Assembly (NCBI GenBank): GCA_024692565.1
Contig: JAILMN010000005.1
Span: 1 to 64,000 of the forward strand
Reading direction: 5' to 3'
DNA: 64,000 bases
Source of the DNA: Paludibacteraceae bacterium
Lineage (GTDB): Bacteria; Bacteroidota; Bacteroidia; Bacteroidales; Paludibacteraceae
In this document: positions 38,447-47,923 of the stretch, piece by piece
Numbering within the stretch: position 1 is the first letter of the stretch
How the letters are laid out: each line of letters opens with the position of its first letter
Made by a program: the position numbers and the translations under genes
The notes under the pieces: model-generated
Told to the model about the DNA's origin: nothing
The model's database searches: none
The model's input: only the letters and a program-made list of their open reading frames with translations

Positions 38447-38477
38447 TTGCATATGTCAAAAAAAAGCCGTACCTTTG
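38447..38477 (+). promoter_or_regulatory. Promoter of the PUR-family gene
   Basis: TTG (38447-38449) continuing CATATGTC, N20 in total, TACCTTTG (38470-38477). It shows the start is ATG 38509, since an open frame reaching back to 38350 would begin upstream of the promoter. Confidence 0.82.
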
Positions 38478-38508
38478 CACCGGATTTTTAACTAAAACAG
38501 TTGATCAT

Positions 38509-38868
38509 ATGGAGAAGAATCAAGAAGAAAGACGCGAACAGGAGATCGTTTACAGCCGTTCCGTCAAGGCAGGGAAGCGTATTTACTACTTAGACGTACG
38601 CAAAGCACGTAACAACGATTTGTATCTCTGTATCACGGAGAGCAAACGCCGTCAGGGTGAAGAAGGCGAAGTGCCGTCGTTCGAAAAACACAAGCTCTTC
38701 CTCTACAAAGAGGATTTTGCGCACTTCACCGAGGGCTTGCAAGACGTCATCGCTTATGTACAGAGCCAATTAGGAGACATCGAAGCCCGTCCGGAATTCG
38801 TTCCTGAAGCAGAGAAAGAAGAGGGTGAGGAGTCGAAGAAAAAAGGACTCTTCGGCATCTTCAAATAA
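38509..38868 (+). CDS. PUR family DNA/RNA-binding protein (DUF3276)
   Basis: 119 aa, matching the PUR-alpha-like DUF3276 proteins of Bacteroidota: VYSRSVKAGKRIYYLDVRKA, NDLYLCITESKRR, EKHKLFLYKEDFAHFTEGL. The charged Lys-rich C-terminus GEESKKKGLFGIFK is typical. It binds single-stranded nucleic acid in characterised relatives. Single-gene unit; its end overlaps coaBC by 8 bp tail to tail. Confidence 0.9.
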   Translation: MEKNQEERREQEIVYSRSVKAGKRIYYLDVRKARNNDLYLCITESKRRQGEEGEVPSFEKHKLFLYKEDFAHFTEGLQDVIAYVQSQLGDIEARPEFVPEAEKEEGEESKKKGLFGIFK

Positions 38869-40075
38869 GCGCATCCAGAATACCTTCTGCGATAGACGCT
38901 TTGCTTTGCAGCGGTAGTTCGACCGAGCTTCCGTCTGCGCGAAGGATGGTGACGCGGTTGGTCTCGGTTCCGAAACCCGCTCCGGCGTCACGAAGAGAAT
39001 TAAGGACAATGGCGTCCAACGATTTGCGTTGCATCTTATGCAGCGCATTTTCTTTTTCATTATTGGTCTCAAGCGCAAAACCAATCAATTGTTGATCTGC
39101 ACGTTTGCTTTCGCCTAACGCACGAGCGATATCTTTTGTCTCTTTCAAAGAAAGAGTTAGAGAATTTGCAGTCTTGAGATCATCTTTCTTAATCTTCTGC
39201 TCGGCGCGTTCGGCTGGCGTGAAGTCCGCTACAGCAGCGCATAAGATCGCGGTGTCGGCTTTCGGCCATTCGGCAGCACAGGCTTCATACATCGCTTGCG
39301 CCGAGAGTGCTTGCACACAACGGATCGTGCCGAACGGCGCTAACACAACCTGACTCATTGCCCCGTGTACCAGTGTCACTTGTGCACCGCGTCGTGCGCA
39401 CGCTTGCGCCAAAGCTACGCCCATCTTACCGGTGGAGTAGTTACTGATAAAACGCACCGGGTCAATCTGTTCCTGCGTAGCACCGGCAGTGATAAGCACC
39501 TTCTTACCCACCATCGTCCGCGGCGTCAACGCATACTCGATCGCTTCCTGCAGCACTTCGACTTCGGGCATCCGTCCTTTGCCGACAACGCCGCACGCGA
39601 GCTGTCCTTCTGCCGGTTCCAGCACACGTACATTGTCCCATGAACGCAAGGTCTGAACGGCCTGCTGCGTAGCAGGACACTCCCACATCTTATCGTTCAT
39701 GGCCGGCGCCAATACGATCGGTTTACGTGCCGCACAGGAGCAGAACGTGGTGGTCAGCGCGTCGTCAGCAATGCCGGACGCCATCTTACCTAACACGTTT
39801 GCCGTAGCCGGTGCTACCAGCATCACATCGCACCAGTCGGGTAGGGAAATATGCTCCGTCGAATGCTCATTGATAGCGGCAAACACATCCGAATAAACCC
39901 TGCTACCGGAAACGGTCTGCAGGGTTAGTTCGGTCACGAACTGCAGGGCATTACGCGTCGTCGTTACCCGAACTTCCGCGCCCGCTTTGACCAGCGAACG
40001 AATCAATTCCGGCATCTTATACGCAGCAATCCCGCCGCTGATTCCGACTAAAATGTGTTTACCTTGTAAAGGCAT
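38861..40075 (-). CDS. coaBC: Bifunctional phosphopantothenoylcysteine decarboxylase / phosphopantothenate-cysteine ligase CoaBC
   Basis: Two steps of coenzyme A synthesis. The N-terminal CoaC flavoprotein (about 1-185) has GISGGIAAYK, His75 in HISL, PAMNDKMW (Asn127) and Cys161 in LACGVVGKGRMPE. The C-terminal CoaB has LITAGATQEQIDPVRFISNYSTGKMG and AVADFTP. 404 aa. Third gene of bamD-rpoZ-coaBC; its start overlaps the rpoZ stop by one base. Confidence 0.96.
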   Translation of the reverse strand: MPLQGKHILVGISGGIAAYKMPELIRSLVKAGAEVRVTTTRNALQFVTELTLQTVSGSRVYSDVFAAINEHSTEHISLPDWCDVMLVAPATANVLGKMASGIADDALTTTFCSCAARKPIVLAPAMNDKMWECPATQQAVQTLRSWDNVRVLEPAEGQLACGVVGKGRMPEVEVLQEAIEYALTPRTMVGKKVLITAGATQEQIDPVRFISNYSTGKMGVALAQACARRGAQVTLVHGAMSQVVLAPFGTIRCVQALSAQAMYEACAAEWPKADTAILCAAVADFTPAERAEQKIKKDDLKTANSLTLSLKETKDIARALGESKRADQQLIGFALETNNEKENALHKMQRKSLDAIVLNSLRDAGAGFGTETNRVTILRADGSSVELPLQSKASIAEGILDALI

Positions 40076-40407
40076 TACTTTAACACTTCGTCGCGGTTAC
40101 CGGAGCGGTACACCAGGTCGCCGTCGATGAACTCTTGTGTAGCCATTAACGTTGGCTTCGGCAGACGCTCGTACTGACGACTGATCTCGATCTGCTCTTT
40201 GTTCTCAAACGTCTCGTCGAGTGCATCTTGCGGGATCGAGAAATCCTGCAGTTTGGCATCCAGCTCACGCTTGATTCCACTACTGATCTGGTTTGCGCGT
40301 TTAGCGATGATAGCCACGGTCTCATACACGTTTCCCACCGGTTCGGTGAGCTGGTTGATGTCACGTGTTACCGTGTTCTTGGGGGCTTTAGAATTTTTGT
40401 AATCCAT
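40075..40407 (-). CDS. rpoZ: RNA polymerase omega subunit (Rpb6-like)
   Basis: 110 aa. GNVYETVAIIAKRANQIS is the omega/Rpb6 core, followed by the phylum-specific C-terminal extension (RLPKPTLMATQEFIDGDLVYR). The position between bamD and coaBC is conserved in Bacteroidota. Confidence 0.88.
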   Translation of the reverse strand: MDYKNSKAPKNTVTRDINQLTEPVGNVYETVAIIAKRANQISSGIKRELDAKLQDFSIPQDALDETFENKEQIEISRQYERLPKPTLMATQEFIDGDLVYRSGNRDEVLK

Positions 40408-40412
40408 ATTCG

Positions 40413-41216
40413 TTAATCTTTTACTATTTTCTTGATTTGAACCAACATGCGGTCGGCTTCTTTGCGATGTTTGGAGGCCGGATACTCGGTGATGAAATTA
40501 TAGTATTCGTCCTGCGTATCACGGGCACGGTCAACTTTCAATTCCTCGAATGAGTTGACCATCTGCTGGTATTTGGACTGCAGCATGAGCCAACTGAAAT
40601 CCTCTTGGTACTTGTTACTCGGGTAATTCTTGAGCGCATTCTTGCATACCAATTCGCAACTCAAATAGTTATTACCAAGATACGAACCTAAGTTATAATA
40701 TAACTTAGCATTGTATAATTCTTTGAGCGCCAATTTGTCATACAATTCCGTCATTTCCTTGTATGCCTGCTCGGCGTACGGGCTCTCCGGATAGAGCTCC
40801 ACAAAGAGCGTGAATGCATCAATTGCATTGCGGGTGATGGTCTGGTCGAGGCGTGCGTCAGGCGACTCTAAATACTGACAGTGTCCCACCTGAAAATGCG
40901 CCTCAATTGCATATTTACCCTTCGGGTAATTGCGCACGTAGGCTTGGTAATAACTTGTAGCAGATTCATAACTTTTCTGTCCCATGTAACTGCGCGCCAA
41001 GTATGCCAAAATGTCCTCCGAACGCTCCGTCCCTTTGTAGTACGCTACCACGTCATCGAGCAGCGTTTGCGCCTTCACATACTGCTTGTCATTGAAATAC
41101 TGCAGCGCCGCCTGATACTTCTCTTCAGGGTCACGCGATTTCAACAAACGCTGGTACTCTCCACAACTTGTGAGGAGCACCGTCAAGAGCAATATGAACA
41201 ATCCTTTTTTGCGCAT
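40413..41216 (-). CDS. bamD: Outer-membrane assembly lipoprotein BamD
   Basis: Component of the BAM complex that folds outer-membrane beta-barrels. Lipobox LLTSC with Cys18, then TPR repeats from residue 30 (EEKYQAALQYFNDKQYVKAQTLL, ESATSYYQAYVRNYPKGKYAIEAHF). 267 aa. First of bamD-rpoZ-coaBC. Confidence 0.95.
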   Translation of the reverse strand: MRKKGLFILLLTVLLTSCGEYQRLLKSRDPEEKYQAALQYFNDKQYVKAQTLLDDVVAYYKGTERSEDILAYLARSYMGQKSYESATSYYQAYVRNYPKGKYAIEAHFQVGHCQYLESPDARLDQTITRNAIDAFTLFVELYPESPYAEQAYKEMTELYDKLALKELYNAKLYYNLGSYLGNNYLSCELVCKNALKNYPSNKYQEDFSWLMLQSKYQQMVNSFEELKVDRARDTQDEYYNFITEYPASKHRKEADRMLVQIKKIVKD

Positions 41217-41233
41217 TTCGCCAAATTAGCCTG

Positions 41234-41264
41234 CAAAAGTACTGCTTTTTTTTGAATTATGCAA
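41234..41264 (-). promoter_or_regulatory. Promoter of bamD-rpoZ-coaBC
   Basis: TTG (41264-41262), N20, TACTTTTG (41241-41234), with about 10 nt from the probable start site to ATG 41216. It lies tight against the apbE stop codon. Confidence 0.8.
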
Positions 41265-41273
41265 ATATTTTTT

Positions 41274-42296
41274 TTATTTTGCTATCAATTCTGCCCAATT
41301 AGGGGATGTTAGGGTCACTAAACTGTCATTTTGTGCCACAATCAGGTAGCATGCAGCATCTTCGGCGCGTTGCATCAGTTCGAGTGCTTGTTCGGCTCCG
41401 ACAACCATACATGCGGTCGCCAAAGCATCGGCACGCATGCAACTGCTGCTGACCACGGTAGCACTTAGCAACGAGTGCTGCACCGGATAACCTGTTCGCG
41501 GGTCAATCGTATGACTGCGACGTTCCCCGTCCGCATAGTAATAATTGCGATAGTTACCGCTCGTTGCCATACAGATATCGCTCACTTCCAGCACCTCTTG
41601 CAACTCCTCTTGCGCGCCTTCGTTATTGAGATTCGGCTTTGTGATACCGATGTGCCATTTGTCTCCTTTGGCATTCTTCCCGTGTGCCACGATCTCGCCG
41701 CCGATATCCACCAGATAATTGCCGCAACCGTTCCTGCGCAGCATCGCAGCAATCAGGTCGCATGCCTGCCCTTTGGCTACAGCTCCGCCGTCCAACTGCA
41801 CCCGCGGATCAGCCTTCACCACTTTATGCTCCACCAGCGATACTTTGTCAAAACCCACAAACTCACGCAGCGAGTCAATAGTCTGACTACTGATGGATGC
41901 ATACTGATCGCTCTTGCGGCCAAAGCCAAAGGCTTTCACCAACGGCGCTACCGTGATATCGAACGCCCCGTCCGAAATCGTGTAAACACGTTGTGCCTCT
42001 GTCCACATGGCTTCAAAAGCCGCATCGGTCGTCGTGTCGCGGTTGTCGTTGATAGCACTGAGCACAGAGTGGGGATTGAAGAGACTCAGACTGTTATCGA
42101 ACGCCTGCAGCGACGCTTGAATACTGTCCTGCAAGTCGTGTTTCGCCTCGTAACGAATCGAATAATACGTCCCGAAGACCTTTCCCTCGTTGTGGAAATA
42201 CTGCGCCTTCGCCTCGTTATCCCAACCCCAAATAAGCAACGCTGCCAAGCCTATACCTAACAGCGCACTGATAATATGTTGCTTATTAACGTGCAT
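41274..42296 (-). CDS. apbE: FAD:protein FMN transferase ApbE
   Basis: Periplasmic flavin-trafficking enzyme that links FMN covalently to Thr residues of Nqr/Rnf-type proteins. N-terminal membrane anchor (about 9-23), FGTYYSIRY, the LDGGAVAKGQACD motif, VDIGGEI, TSGNYRNYY and SHTIDPRTGYPV. 340 aa. Translationally coupled (one shared base) to the outer-membrane protein upstream. Confidence 0.94.
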   Translation of the reverse strand: MHVNKQHIISALLGIGLAALLIWGWDNEAKAQYFHNEGKVFGTYYSIRYEAKHDLQDSIQASLQAFDNSLSLFNPHSVLSAINDNRDTTTDAAFEAMWTEAQRVYTISDGAFDITVAPLVKAFGFGRKSDQYASISSQTIDSLREFVGFDKVSLVEHKVVKADPRVQLDGGAVAKGQACDLIAAMLRRNGCGNYLVDIGGEIVAHGKNAKGDKWHIGITKPNLNNEGAQEELQEVLEVSDICMATSGNYRNYYYADGERRSHTIDPRTGYPVQHSLLSATVVSSSCMRADALATACMVVGAEQALELMQRAEDAACYLIVAQNDSLVTLTSPNWAELIAK

Positions 42297-43183
42297 CAGA
42301 ACCAGAATCCGAGACCGATCACGCCGTTCAGTTTCTGATTGTACAGCTTCTCGTCACCCGAACCATGTACATACACATTGTCGCGAGTGATGCCGTCCGG
42401 ATTGATCGAACCCTGCGCAAACAGATCCAACGTCAGCGGGCCAATCTCCCATTCTTTGTCAATCTTCAACGAGATATTCGTTACCGCGAACTTCGAGTTT
42501 CCGTACAGATCACTCCTCCACGGCGACATACCTAATTGCGCACCGATGGTCAGACCGATGTCCTCGAAATTATAGTCATAACCCAACTCGAGATAACTAC
42601 TCCAAGCGCGATGCGGGTCTCCGAACTCGTCATACACCAGGTCATTACCGGCAATCGTCGTGTACCAGTTGATATACGCACCGTGATTGAGGAAATAACC
42701 GAAGTTATAACCTAACCATACTTCGGTCGTACTCGTTCCGCCTTCGGCATCGATAGTAGCTACGCTCTTCCAGTTGAAGAAATTCGTTCCGTCGCAGTAG
42801 TAATAGTGGTTAAAACCAAGGTTTAGACCAAACAGCGACAGCGAACCGATGATGTCAATCTCCGGCATAAAACGGGTGTTCGGGTCAATCTCATTACCTT
42901 CTGCATCGGTATATGTAGCCGCACCTCTGCGGAAACGCCAATCGGACGCACCGATGTTACCCCAAGCACCGATACGGAACTCAATCGCACCGCTCAATGC
43001 ATCAAAACCCACAAGGGCTTCCGGCTGCAGACTCAGACCTCCGTTATACTGGCCACGCCAGATATAAGCGCTTACCACTTCTGCACCGGCCTCGTAAGCA
43101 AAACCAATCGTTTCGGCGTCATCTTGCGCCATCACAGACATAGCTGTCATTGCAGCTATCACACATGTAAAAATTTTCTTCAT
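42296..43183 (-). CDS. Outer-membrane beta-barrel protein, paralogue B
   Basis: Signal peptide ending SVMAQ, then 12-16 amphipathic strands and a C-terminal aromatic GLGFWF, typical of outer-membrane barrels. Not a named family for certain; YIWRGQYNGGLSLQPEALVGF resembles the TorF/Gcw_chp putative porins. It shares WRG(Q/L)Y, AWSSYLE/Q and G(M/I)(S/T)PWRS with its neighbour, so the two arose by tandem duplication. Acts presumably as pore or structural protein; linked to apbE. Confidence 0.8.
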   Translation of the reverse strand: MKKIFTCVIAAMTAMSVMAQDDAETIGFAYEAGAEVVSAYIWRGQYNGGLSLQPEALVGFDALSGAIEFRIGAWGNIGASDWRFRRGAATYTDAEGNEIDPNTRFMPEIDIIGSLSLFGLNLGFNHYYYCDGTNFFNWKSVATIDAEGGTSTTEVWLGYNFGYFLNHGAYINWYTTIAGNDLVYDEFGDPHRAWSSYLELGYDYNFEDIGLTIGAQLGMSPWRSDLYGNSKFAVTNISLKIDKEWEIGPLTLDLFAQGSINPDGITRDNVYVHGSGDEKLYNQKLNGVIGLGFWF

Positions 43184-43196
43184 TGCTATTTTTTTG

Positions 43197-44114
43197 TTAC
43201 TTTAAATAAACTCCAAATGCTATATTCGCATTGATACTTTGATTTCCCGGATCCAAGGGCTTCCACCTCACGCTACTGCGGTCTGCCGCTATAGCCGACG
43301 GGTTGATGACCAATTGCCCCTCTACCATCAGTCCGCAGTGCTCACTGGCGCTCCAGTCTTTGCGCAAACGAACCTCTAAGTTCTGCACCGCAAAATCACG
43401 TTGATAGCCCGTGTAACAACTGCGCCAAGGGGTGATGCCCAACGCTCCGTAGAGGCTGATGTCGTACGGGAAATGATGGGTGTAACTGACTTGCAGATAA
43501 CTCGACCACGCCCGTACTGTGTCCCCTGCTGCATTGATATATCCGTCAGAGGCAGCAACACGTGTAGCCCAAAGGATACTCAGAGGTAACTTACTACTGA
43601 CCGTCCAGCGCACATTCAACTCCAAGCGGTTGCCTCGATCCGGATAATTGCGAAAATCAAAGAACCCGCAGTTGAAATTATGGATATAAAGCAGGTATAT
43701 ATTCAGTCCCCAGCGGGCAAAACCCAACGAGATATCCAATTCCGGTTCAAACTGTTTGAACGACCAATCGGTAACGCCTACATTCCACCACATGTTCGCA
43801 TACGCACCGCCGTAACCCACCGTCGCTTCCGCCTGTATATTCGCGCCTCCGGCATACAATCCGCGCCATAAATACGTGGTCTGTATTTTTGCGAACACGT
43901 CGTAGGTAAAACCCACAGGCTCTTTATATTCCGCGAAATAATAGGCTGCGTCTTTCTTCTCCGGCTCAAGCTGAGACGAACTCACCTCTTCCTGTGCATG
44001 TACACGCGGGCAGAAGAAAAAAGGCAACGCCCCGACGCAAAACGTCAGAGCTATTACCCTTTGTGTTAATTTGCAAAATCTGCCCATTTTTTGCACAATA
44101 CGTAGCGCTATCAT
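43197..44114 (-). CDS. Outer-membrane beta-barrel protein, paralogue A
   Basis: Paralogue of the next gene, about 305 aa, with signal peptide ending PRVHAQ. Shared landmarks are TYLWRGLYAGGANIQAEATVGY, RAWSSYLQVSY and GITPWRS. ATG 44114 used; ATG 44087 (MGRFCKL) is a plausible shorter start giving a better signal peptide. No promoter is visible in the 37 bp before it, so it may be read from the small gene at 44394. Confidence 0.78.
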   Translation of the reverse strand: MIALRIVQKMGRFCKLTQRVIALTFCVGALPFFFCPRVHAQEEVSSSQLEPEKKDAAYYFAEYKEPVGFTYDVFAKIQTTYLWRGLYAGGANIQAEATVGYGGAYANMWWNVGVTDWSFKQFEPELDISLGFARWGLNIYLLYIHNFNCGFFDFRNYPDRGNRLELNVRWTVSSKLPLSILWATRVAASDGYINAAGDTVRAWSSYLQVSYTHHFPYDISLYGALGITPWRSCYTGYQRDFAVQNLEVRLRKDWSASEHCGLMVEGQLVINPSAIAADRSSVRWKPLDPGNQSINANIAFGVYLK

Positions 44115-44151
44115 GAGGGCGTGCCCGTAGTCGCGCGAGTATTAGTGCAAG

Positions 44152-44394
44152 CTAGAGTGCATTCTGCACTTCCCATGCCTTGCGCAGCGCTACTTCCAAA
44201 ATACGAGTGTTGCTGAATACTACAATACCGCCATCGGGACCCGGCTCAATGTGATAATCTGCGTTACCCTCACCGTTAAAATAAGCTCTTACTTCCTCGC
44301 CGGAGATATTCAACTCTGCTGCGATAGCGTCCATGCTACCATGAGGAAGACTGTCTTTTACTGCACGAAGGCGATTAAATGTTGTACGCACCAT
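44152..44394 (-). CDS. Small helix-turn-helix-like protein
   Basis: 80 aa. FNRLRAVKDSLPHGSMDAIAAELNISGEEVRAYFNG reads as a helix-turn-helix, followed by HIEPGPDGGIVVFSNTRILEVALR. I recall similar small proteins across Bacteroidales without known role. It has its own promoter and a ~55-nt leader, and could regulate the downstream barrel/apbE genes. Confidence 0.7.
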   Translation of the reverse strand: MVRTTFNRLRAVKDSLPHGSMDAIAAELNISGEEVRAYFNGEGNADYHIEPGPDGGIVVFSNTRILEVALRKAWEVQNAL

Positions 44395-44454
44395 AATTAT
44401 TACAAATTTTATAGGATTTATAGATGTTAATTAGCTCGTTTTTGAAATTTTGCG

Positions 44455-44485
44455 CAAAATTACAACAAAATTTTCATATACGCAA
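44455..44485 (-). promoter_or_regulatory. Promoter of the small HTH-like gene
   Basis: TTG (44485-44483), N20, TAATTTTG (44462-44455). Confidence 0.78.
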
Positions 44486-44506
44486 GAAAAATGAGTTTTA
44501 TTTTTA

Positions 44507-45850
44507 TTATCGCTCAAAAATTTTGAATTGCCAAGGCTTCAGCGTGAAGCTCTGCGAAGCCTCAAATTGGTGCTTCTTGCCGCATAAACACTTGTATGAA
44601 CCCTCATAACCCGTCAAGTCAAGCGTCACGTTCTGCTCTTTGTCGCTCATGTTCATCACCGCGATCACCGTGTTCGTGTGCCAGCGGCCTTTTTTCTCAC
44701 GTGCGATAGCGAAGATAGCCTCGTTGTCTGCCGGGATACGAACCATCGGAGCACCTACTTCCTGACTGAATAGCGCTTTGTTGCGTTCGCGCAATGCATT
44801 CAGCTTCTTATACAATTCGGCTTGAGAGAACGCTTCGTCCTTGTCAATCAGATCTTTCTCAAAGAACTCCAACCGGTGATGGTTACCGCTCAACTGACCG
44901 GTGTAGATCAGCGGCATACCCGGCACCACATACGTGAAGGCAGCGAACAAAGGTACGGCATCGCCCATACGCTCTTGCTCTGTGCCTTGCCAACTGTTCT
45001 CATCATGATTTGTGATGAAGTTCATGCGAATAGCCTCGGGACGAATCGTCGAATCCGCTTTCGCAAAATATGCCCACAGGTCTTCCACACTGTTCTTGCC
45101 TTGCGCTACGCCGTTCATCAACTTATGCAGCGTCCAGCCGTAATACATATCGAATGCCGTTTTGGTCAAATCATCTGCTTCGTCTTCGTCCTCGGCGAGT
45201 GTGAACATATCCGGATGGCTTATACGTAAGTCACTCATCGCCCAATTCCAGAAGTCCGTCGGCACCTCGCCTGCTACATCGCAGCGGAAACCGTCGATAC
45301 CGATCGAATCCATCCACCAATGCATGGCTTTGAGCATCTCGTTGCGCATCTCTTGGTTGTCATAGTTCAGCTTGGAGATGTCCGTCCAGTCGTACTGCAC
45401 CATCAGGTTACCGAGGCTGTCGCGATAGTGCCAACCCTCGTTCTTCGTCCATTCGCTATCCGGCGCCGTGTGGTTAGCAACCCAATCCAAAATCACCTTA
45501 AAGCCCTGTTTATGAGCGGCTTTGAGGAAATGTTCGAAGTCCTCACGCGTTCCGAATTCCGGGTTGATGGCGCAGTAGTCGATGATCGAATAGTAACTGC
45601 CGAGCGTACCTTTGCGCGTGATCTTACCGATCGGTTGACAAGGCATCACCCAGATGATGTCGATGCCGTTTTTCTTCAGCTCCGGCAGCAGGGCTTCGGC
45701 GGCTGCAAACGTACCTTCAGGCGTAGCCTGACGTGTGTTCAACTCATAGATGGTAGCGTCATAAGCCCATTTGGGGTGACGCAACTCCGTTTGTTCTGCG
45801 CAGCTGATCATCGCCAATGCAGCTAACGCCAGCAAAAATGTCTTTTTCAT
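44507..45850 (-). CDS. GH13 alpha-amylase-family lipoprotein
   Basis: 447 aa from ATG 45850 (MKKTFLLALAALAMISC, lipobox Cys17). Catalytic (beta/alpha)8 barrel with nucleophile Asp191 (GIDGFRCDVAGE), acid/base Glu220 (FTLAEDEDEAD) and Asp283 (FITNHDENSW), then a C-terminal beta domain. It cleaves alpha-glucans, probably maltooligosaccharides, at the cell surface or periplasm. Second gene after the larger GH13, forming a starch-use pair; no SusC/SusD homologue is in the window. Confidence 0.92.
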   Translation of the reverse strand: MKKTFLLALAALAMISCAEQTELRHPKWAYDATIYELNTRQATPEGTFAAAEALLPELKKNGIDIIWVMPCQPIGKITRKGTLGSYYSIIDYCAINPEFGTREDFEHFLKAAHKQGFKVILDWVANHTAPDSEWTKNEGWHYRDSLGNLMVQYDWTDISKLNYDNQEMRNEMLKAMHWWMDSIGIDGFRCDVAGEVPTDFWNWAMSDLRISHPDMFTLAEDEDEADDLTKTAFDMYYGWTLHKLMNGVAQGKNSVEDLWAYFAKADSTIRPEAIRMNFITNHDENSWQGTEQERMGDAVPLFAAFTYVVPGMPLIYTGQLSGNHHRLEFFEKDLIDKDEAFSQAELYKKLNALRERNKALFSQEVGAPMVRIPADNEAIFAIAREKKGRWHTNTVIAVMNMSDKEQNVTLDLTGYEGSYKCLCGKKHQFEASQSFTLKPWQFKIFER

Positions 45851-45852
45851 AT

Positions 45853-45873
45853 ACACATTAAACATTACACATT
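45853..45873. repeat. Tandem heptamer, 3 copies (ACACATT-type), GH13-GH13 junction
   Basis: Three 7-bp units, ACACATT, AAACATT and ACACATT, run from the stop codon of the upstream GH13 gene to the start of the next one. Confidence 0.78.
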
Positions 45874-47902
45874 AATCCGTCAGGATTTTGTAGGTTAAAT
45901 CATTGCGATTGATACTTACCGTCACTTTCTTTCCTAAATAGATTCGTTGGAATACGATCTCGTCCGGACGGTCGATGAGCGGAATAAAATCGCCGTACAG
46001 CAGCGGCATCGAGTTGCGACGCATGTGTATCAGTTCGGCTACATCATTGCGCATCTTCTTCTCCTCTGCATTCAGCGTTTCAAAGCGCATCATATGGCGG
46101 TTGTCCGGGTCATTACCGCCTACTTCGGCATACTCATCGCCCTGGTAGATACACGGCACACCCGGCAGCGTCATATTCAGCACCTCAAGCAGCATCGCGC
46201 GTTTGTACGCAATCGTGCTGTCGCCGATACCCACTTCCTGCGTCCAACCTTCCTCTTTGCCCGACGAATAGATGTCTATCGCGCCGCCTGCGATAGAAGC
46301 AAAACGTATCTGGTCGTGATTACCGCTGATGTTACCCATCGTATGGTGCGCACCATAGGTGCGAAGGGACGTCAACTCGTTGTTCATCACTTCGTCCATT
46401 CCTTTGAGTCCGCACAGCGCCTCGCGTGCCGTGAAATAGACGTTGAAATCGAATTGTGCATTCAGCATACCCGTCTTCACATAACTGCCGATCAGTTCCG
46501 GACTGCCGTAGGTCTCGCCGATCATCCAGATAGCACGACCCGGCCAACGCGTAGCGATTTTCTGTCCCAACATACGCCAATACCCTTCGGGTATATGTTT
46601 GCATGCGTCGTGACGGAAACCGTCCAATTCATAGTTCGCCAACCAGTACAGCGCACTGTCGGTCATCGCTTCGCAAACCTCTTCGCGCTCCAAGTCCAAC
46701 GACGGTATATGTGTGTCGAACCAAGTCGTCAGACGCGCTTCGTCCCACAGCTCGAAATTACGCCTTCCGTCCGGCAGAATCGAGTCCGTGTGCCAGTCGG
46801 GATGCGCCTGCAGGGTAGGGGAATTGATGTGCATGTGGTTCGCCACATAATCCAACACCACGTTGATTCCATGCGCGTGCGCGCTATCTAATAAGGTGCG
46901 GAACTCCTCCGGCGTACCGAAGCGTTGTTCCAATTGCGTCGCATAAATCGGCCAATAACCGTGGTAACCGCTGAACTTCGTATAGGGTTTCGACGCATCG
47001 TATTTATTGCCGTTCTTGAATACATAGCAGCCCCACGCGTCGTATGGGTTCTGCGTTATCGGACTGATCCACAGCGTGTTAACGCCTAACTTATCAAAGT
47101 ACCCGTCGCATATTTTCTTCGTCACTCCGGCGAGGTCACCGCCTTGATAATCGACGATGTCCAGCACTTCGGGACTGTTCATCTTCCAGTCGTTGTCCTC
47201 GTTGCCGTTGTAGAAGCGGTCGATGAGCAGCGAGTAAAGCACCTGTGCCTGCTGGTCGTGACGGTTCAGTTGAGCCGCATCCGTGATGATTTTACCGTCC
47301 TGCATCGGCAGCAGCAGGTCGTTGAATAGATACGTATCATCCTCTGCAAACACACGCAGGAACGTGCGACCGGTTGCCTTGATGCCCGATAGATCCAATG
47401 TCCACGTGCCGTCCGGATCTGCTTGCCATAAATCATGGTCAATCAGGCAGTTCTGATGATACGCCTCGAACGACGGATTGGCTACCGAGTCATAGAATCC
47501 TACGCGCAACTTATCGTCTTCGTAACCCAACGAGATAAGTGCCTGACGCACAGGCTTATGCGGCAGAACGGGAATGGCAAAACTGCCGCTCTGGTCATAG
47601 AATGTGATGGCGTGGATGGAGCGGTCGCGGTTAACGATCGTCATCTCGCGCAACACCTGCGGCGTACCGATGAGGTTCATGCACTCGATCGCTTCGCCCG
47701 ATGTCCACTGCAAACCCTTCCATAAGGTCGTGTCGCCGTACAGCACCGGCACATAATCGGTCAGCACCACCTGCGTTGTGTCGCCGCTCATACGAATCGG
47801 CATGATAGGATTGGATTCTGCAATCACGGAAGCGATGTTCGTTCCTTTGTCACAGCCCGCCAGACATAAGACGAGCGATAGAAGAAGAATACTTTTTCTC
47901 AT
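45872..47902 (-). CDS. GH13 alpha-amylase/neopullulanase-type lipoprotein (SusG-like)
   Basis: 676 aa from ATG 47902 (MRKSILLLSLVLCLAGC, lipobox Cys17). N-terminal beta domain (about 30-205, starch-binding or GH13 N-domain), then a barrel with VVLDYVANH, nucleophile Asp432 (LDGFRHDACKHI), acid/base Glu463 (IGETYGSPE) and Asp530 (ISGNHDQIRF). Broad role as SusG in Bacteroides: endo-cleavage of starch. Transcribed from the promoter that the TIR element abuts. Confidence 0.92.
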   Translation of the reverse strand: MRKSILLLSLVLCLAGCDKGTNIASVIAESNPIMPIRMSGDTTQVVLTDYVPVLYGDTTLWKGLQWTSGEAIECMNLIGTPQVLREMTIVNRDRSIHAITFYDQSGSFAIPVLPHKPVRQALISLGYEDDKLRVGFYDSVANPSFEAYHQNCLIDHDLWQADPDGTWTLDLSGIKATGRTFLRVFAEDDTYLFNDLLLPMQDGKIITDAAQLNRHDQQAQVLYSLLIDRFYNGNEDNDWKMNSPEVLDIVDYQGGDLAGVTKKICDGYFDKLGVNTLWISPITQNPYDAWGCYVFKNGNKYDASKPYTKFSGYHGYWPIYATQLEQRFGTPEEFRTLLDSAHAHGINVVLDYVANHMHINSPTLQAHPDWHTDSILPDGRRNFELWDEARLTTWFDTHIPSLDLEREEVCEAMTDSALYWLANYELDGFRHDACKHIPEGYWRMLGQKIATRWPGRAIWMIGETYGSPELIGSYVKTGMLNAQFDFNVYFTAREALCGLKGMDEVMNNELTSLRTYGAHHTMGNISGNHDQIRFASIAGGAIDIYSSGKEEGWTQEVGIGDSTIAYKRAMLLEVLNMTLPGVPCIYQGDEYAEVGGNDPDNRHMMRFETLNAEEKKMRNDVAELIHMRRNSMPLLYGDFIPLIDRPDEIVFQRIYLGKKVTVSINRNDLTYKILTD

Positions 47903-47923
47903 ACTCAACACATTTTTGCGCTG

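Noticed and set aside
38350..38508. N-terminal extension of the PUR-family protein
   Set aside because: The extra 53 codons lie over both divergent promoters; the PUR domain starts right after ATG 38509.
44115..44135. GGGCACGCCCT in the minus strand as a third copy of the element's leader
   Set aside because: Only about ten bases match GGCACGCCC and no promoter or stem follows; probably chance.
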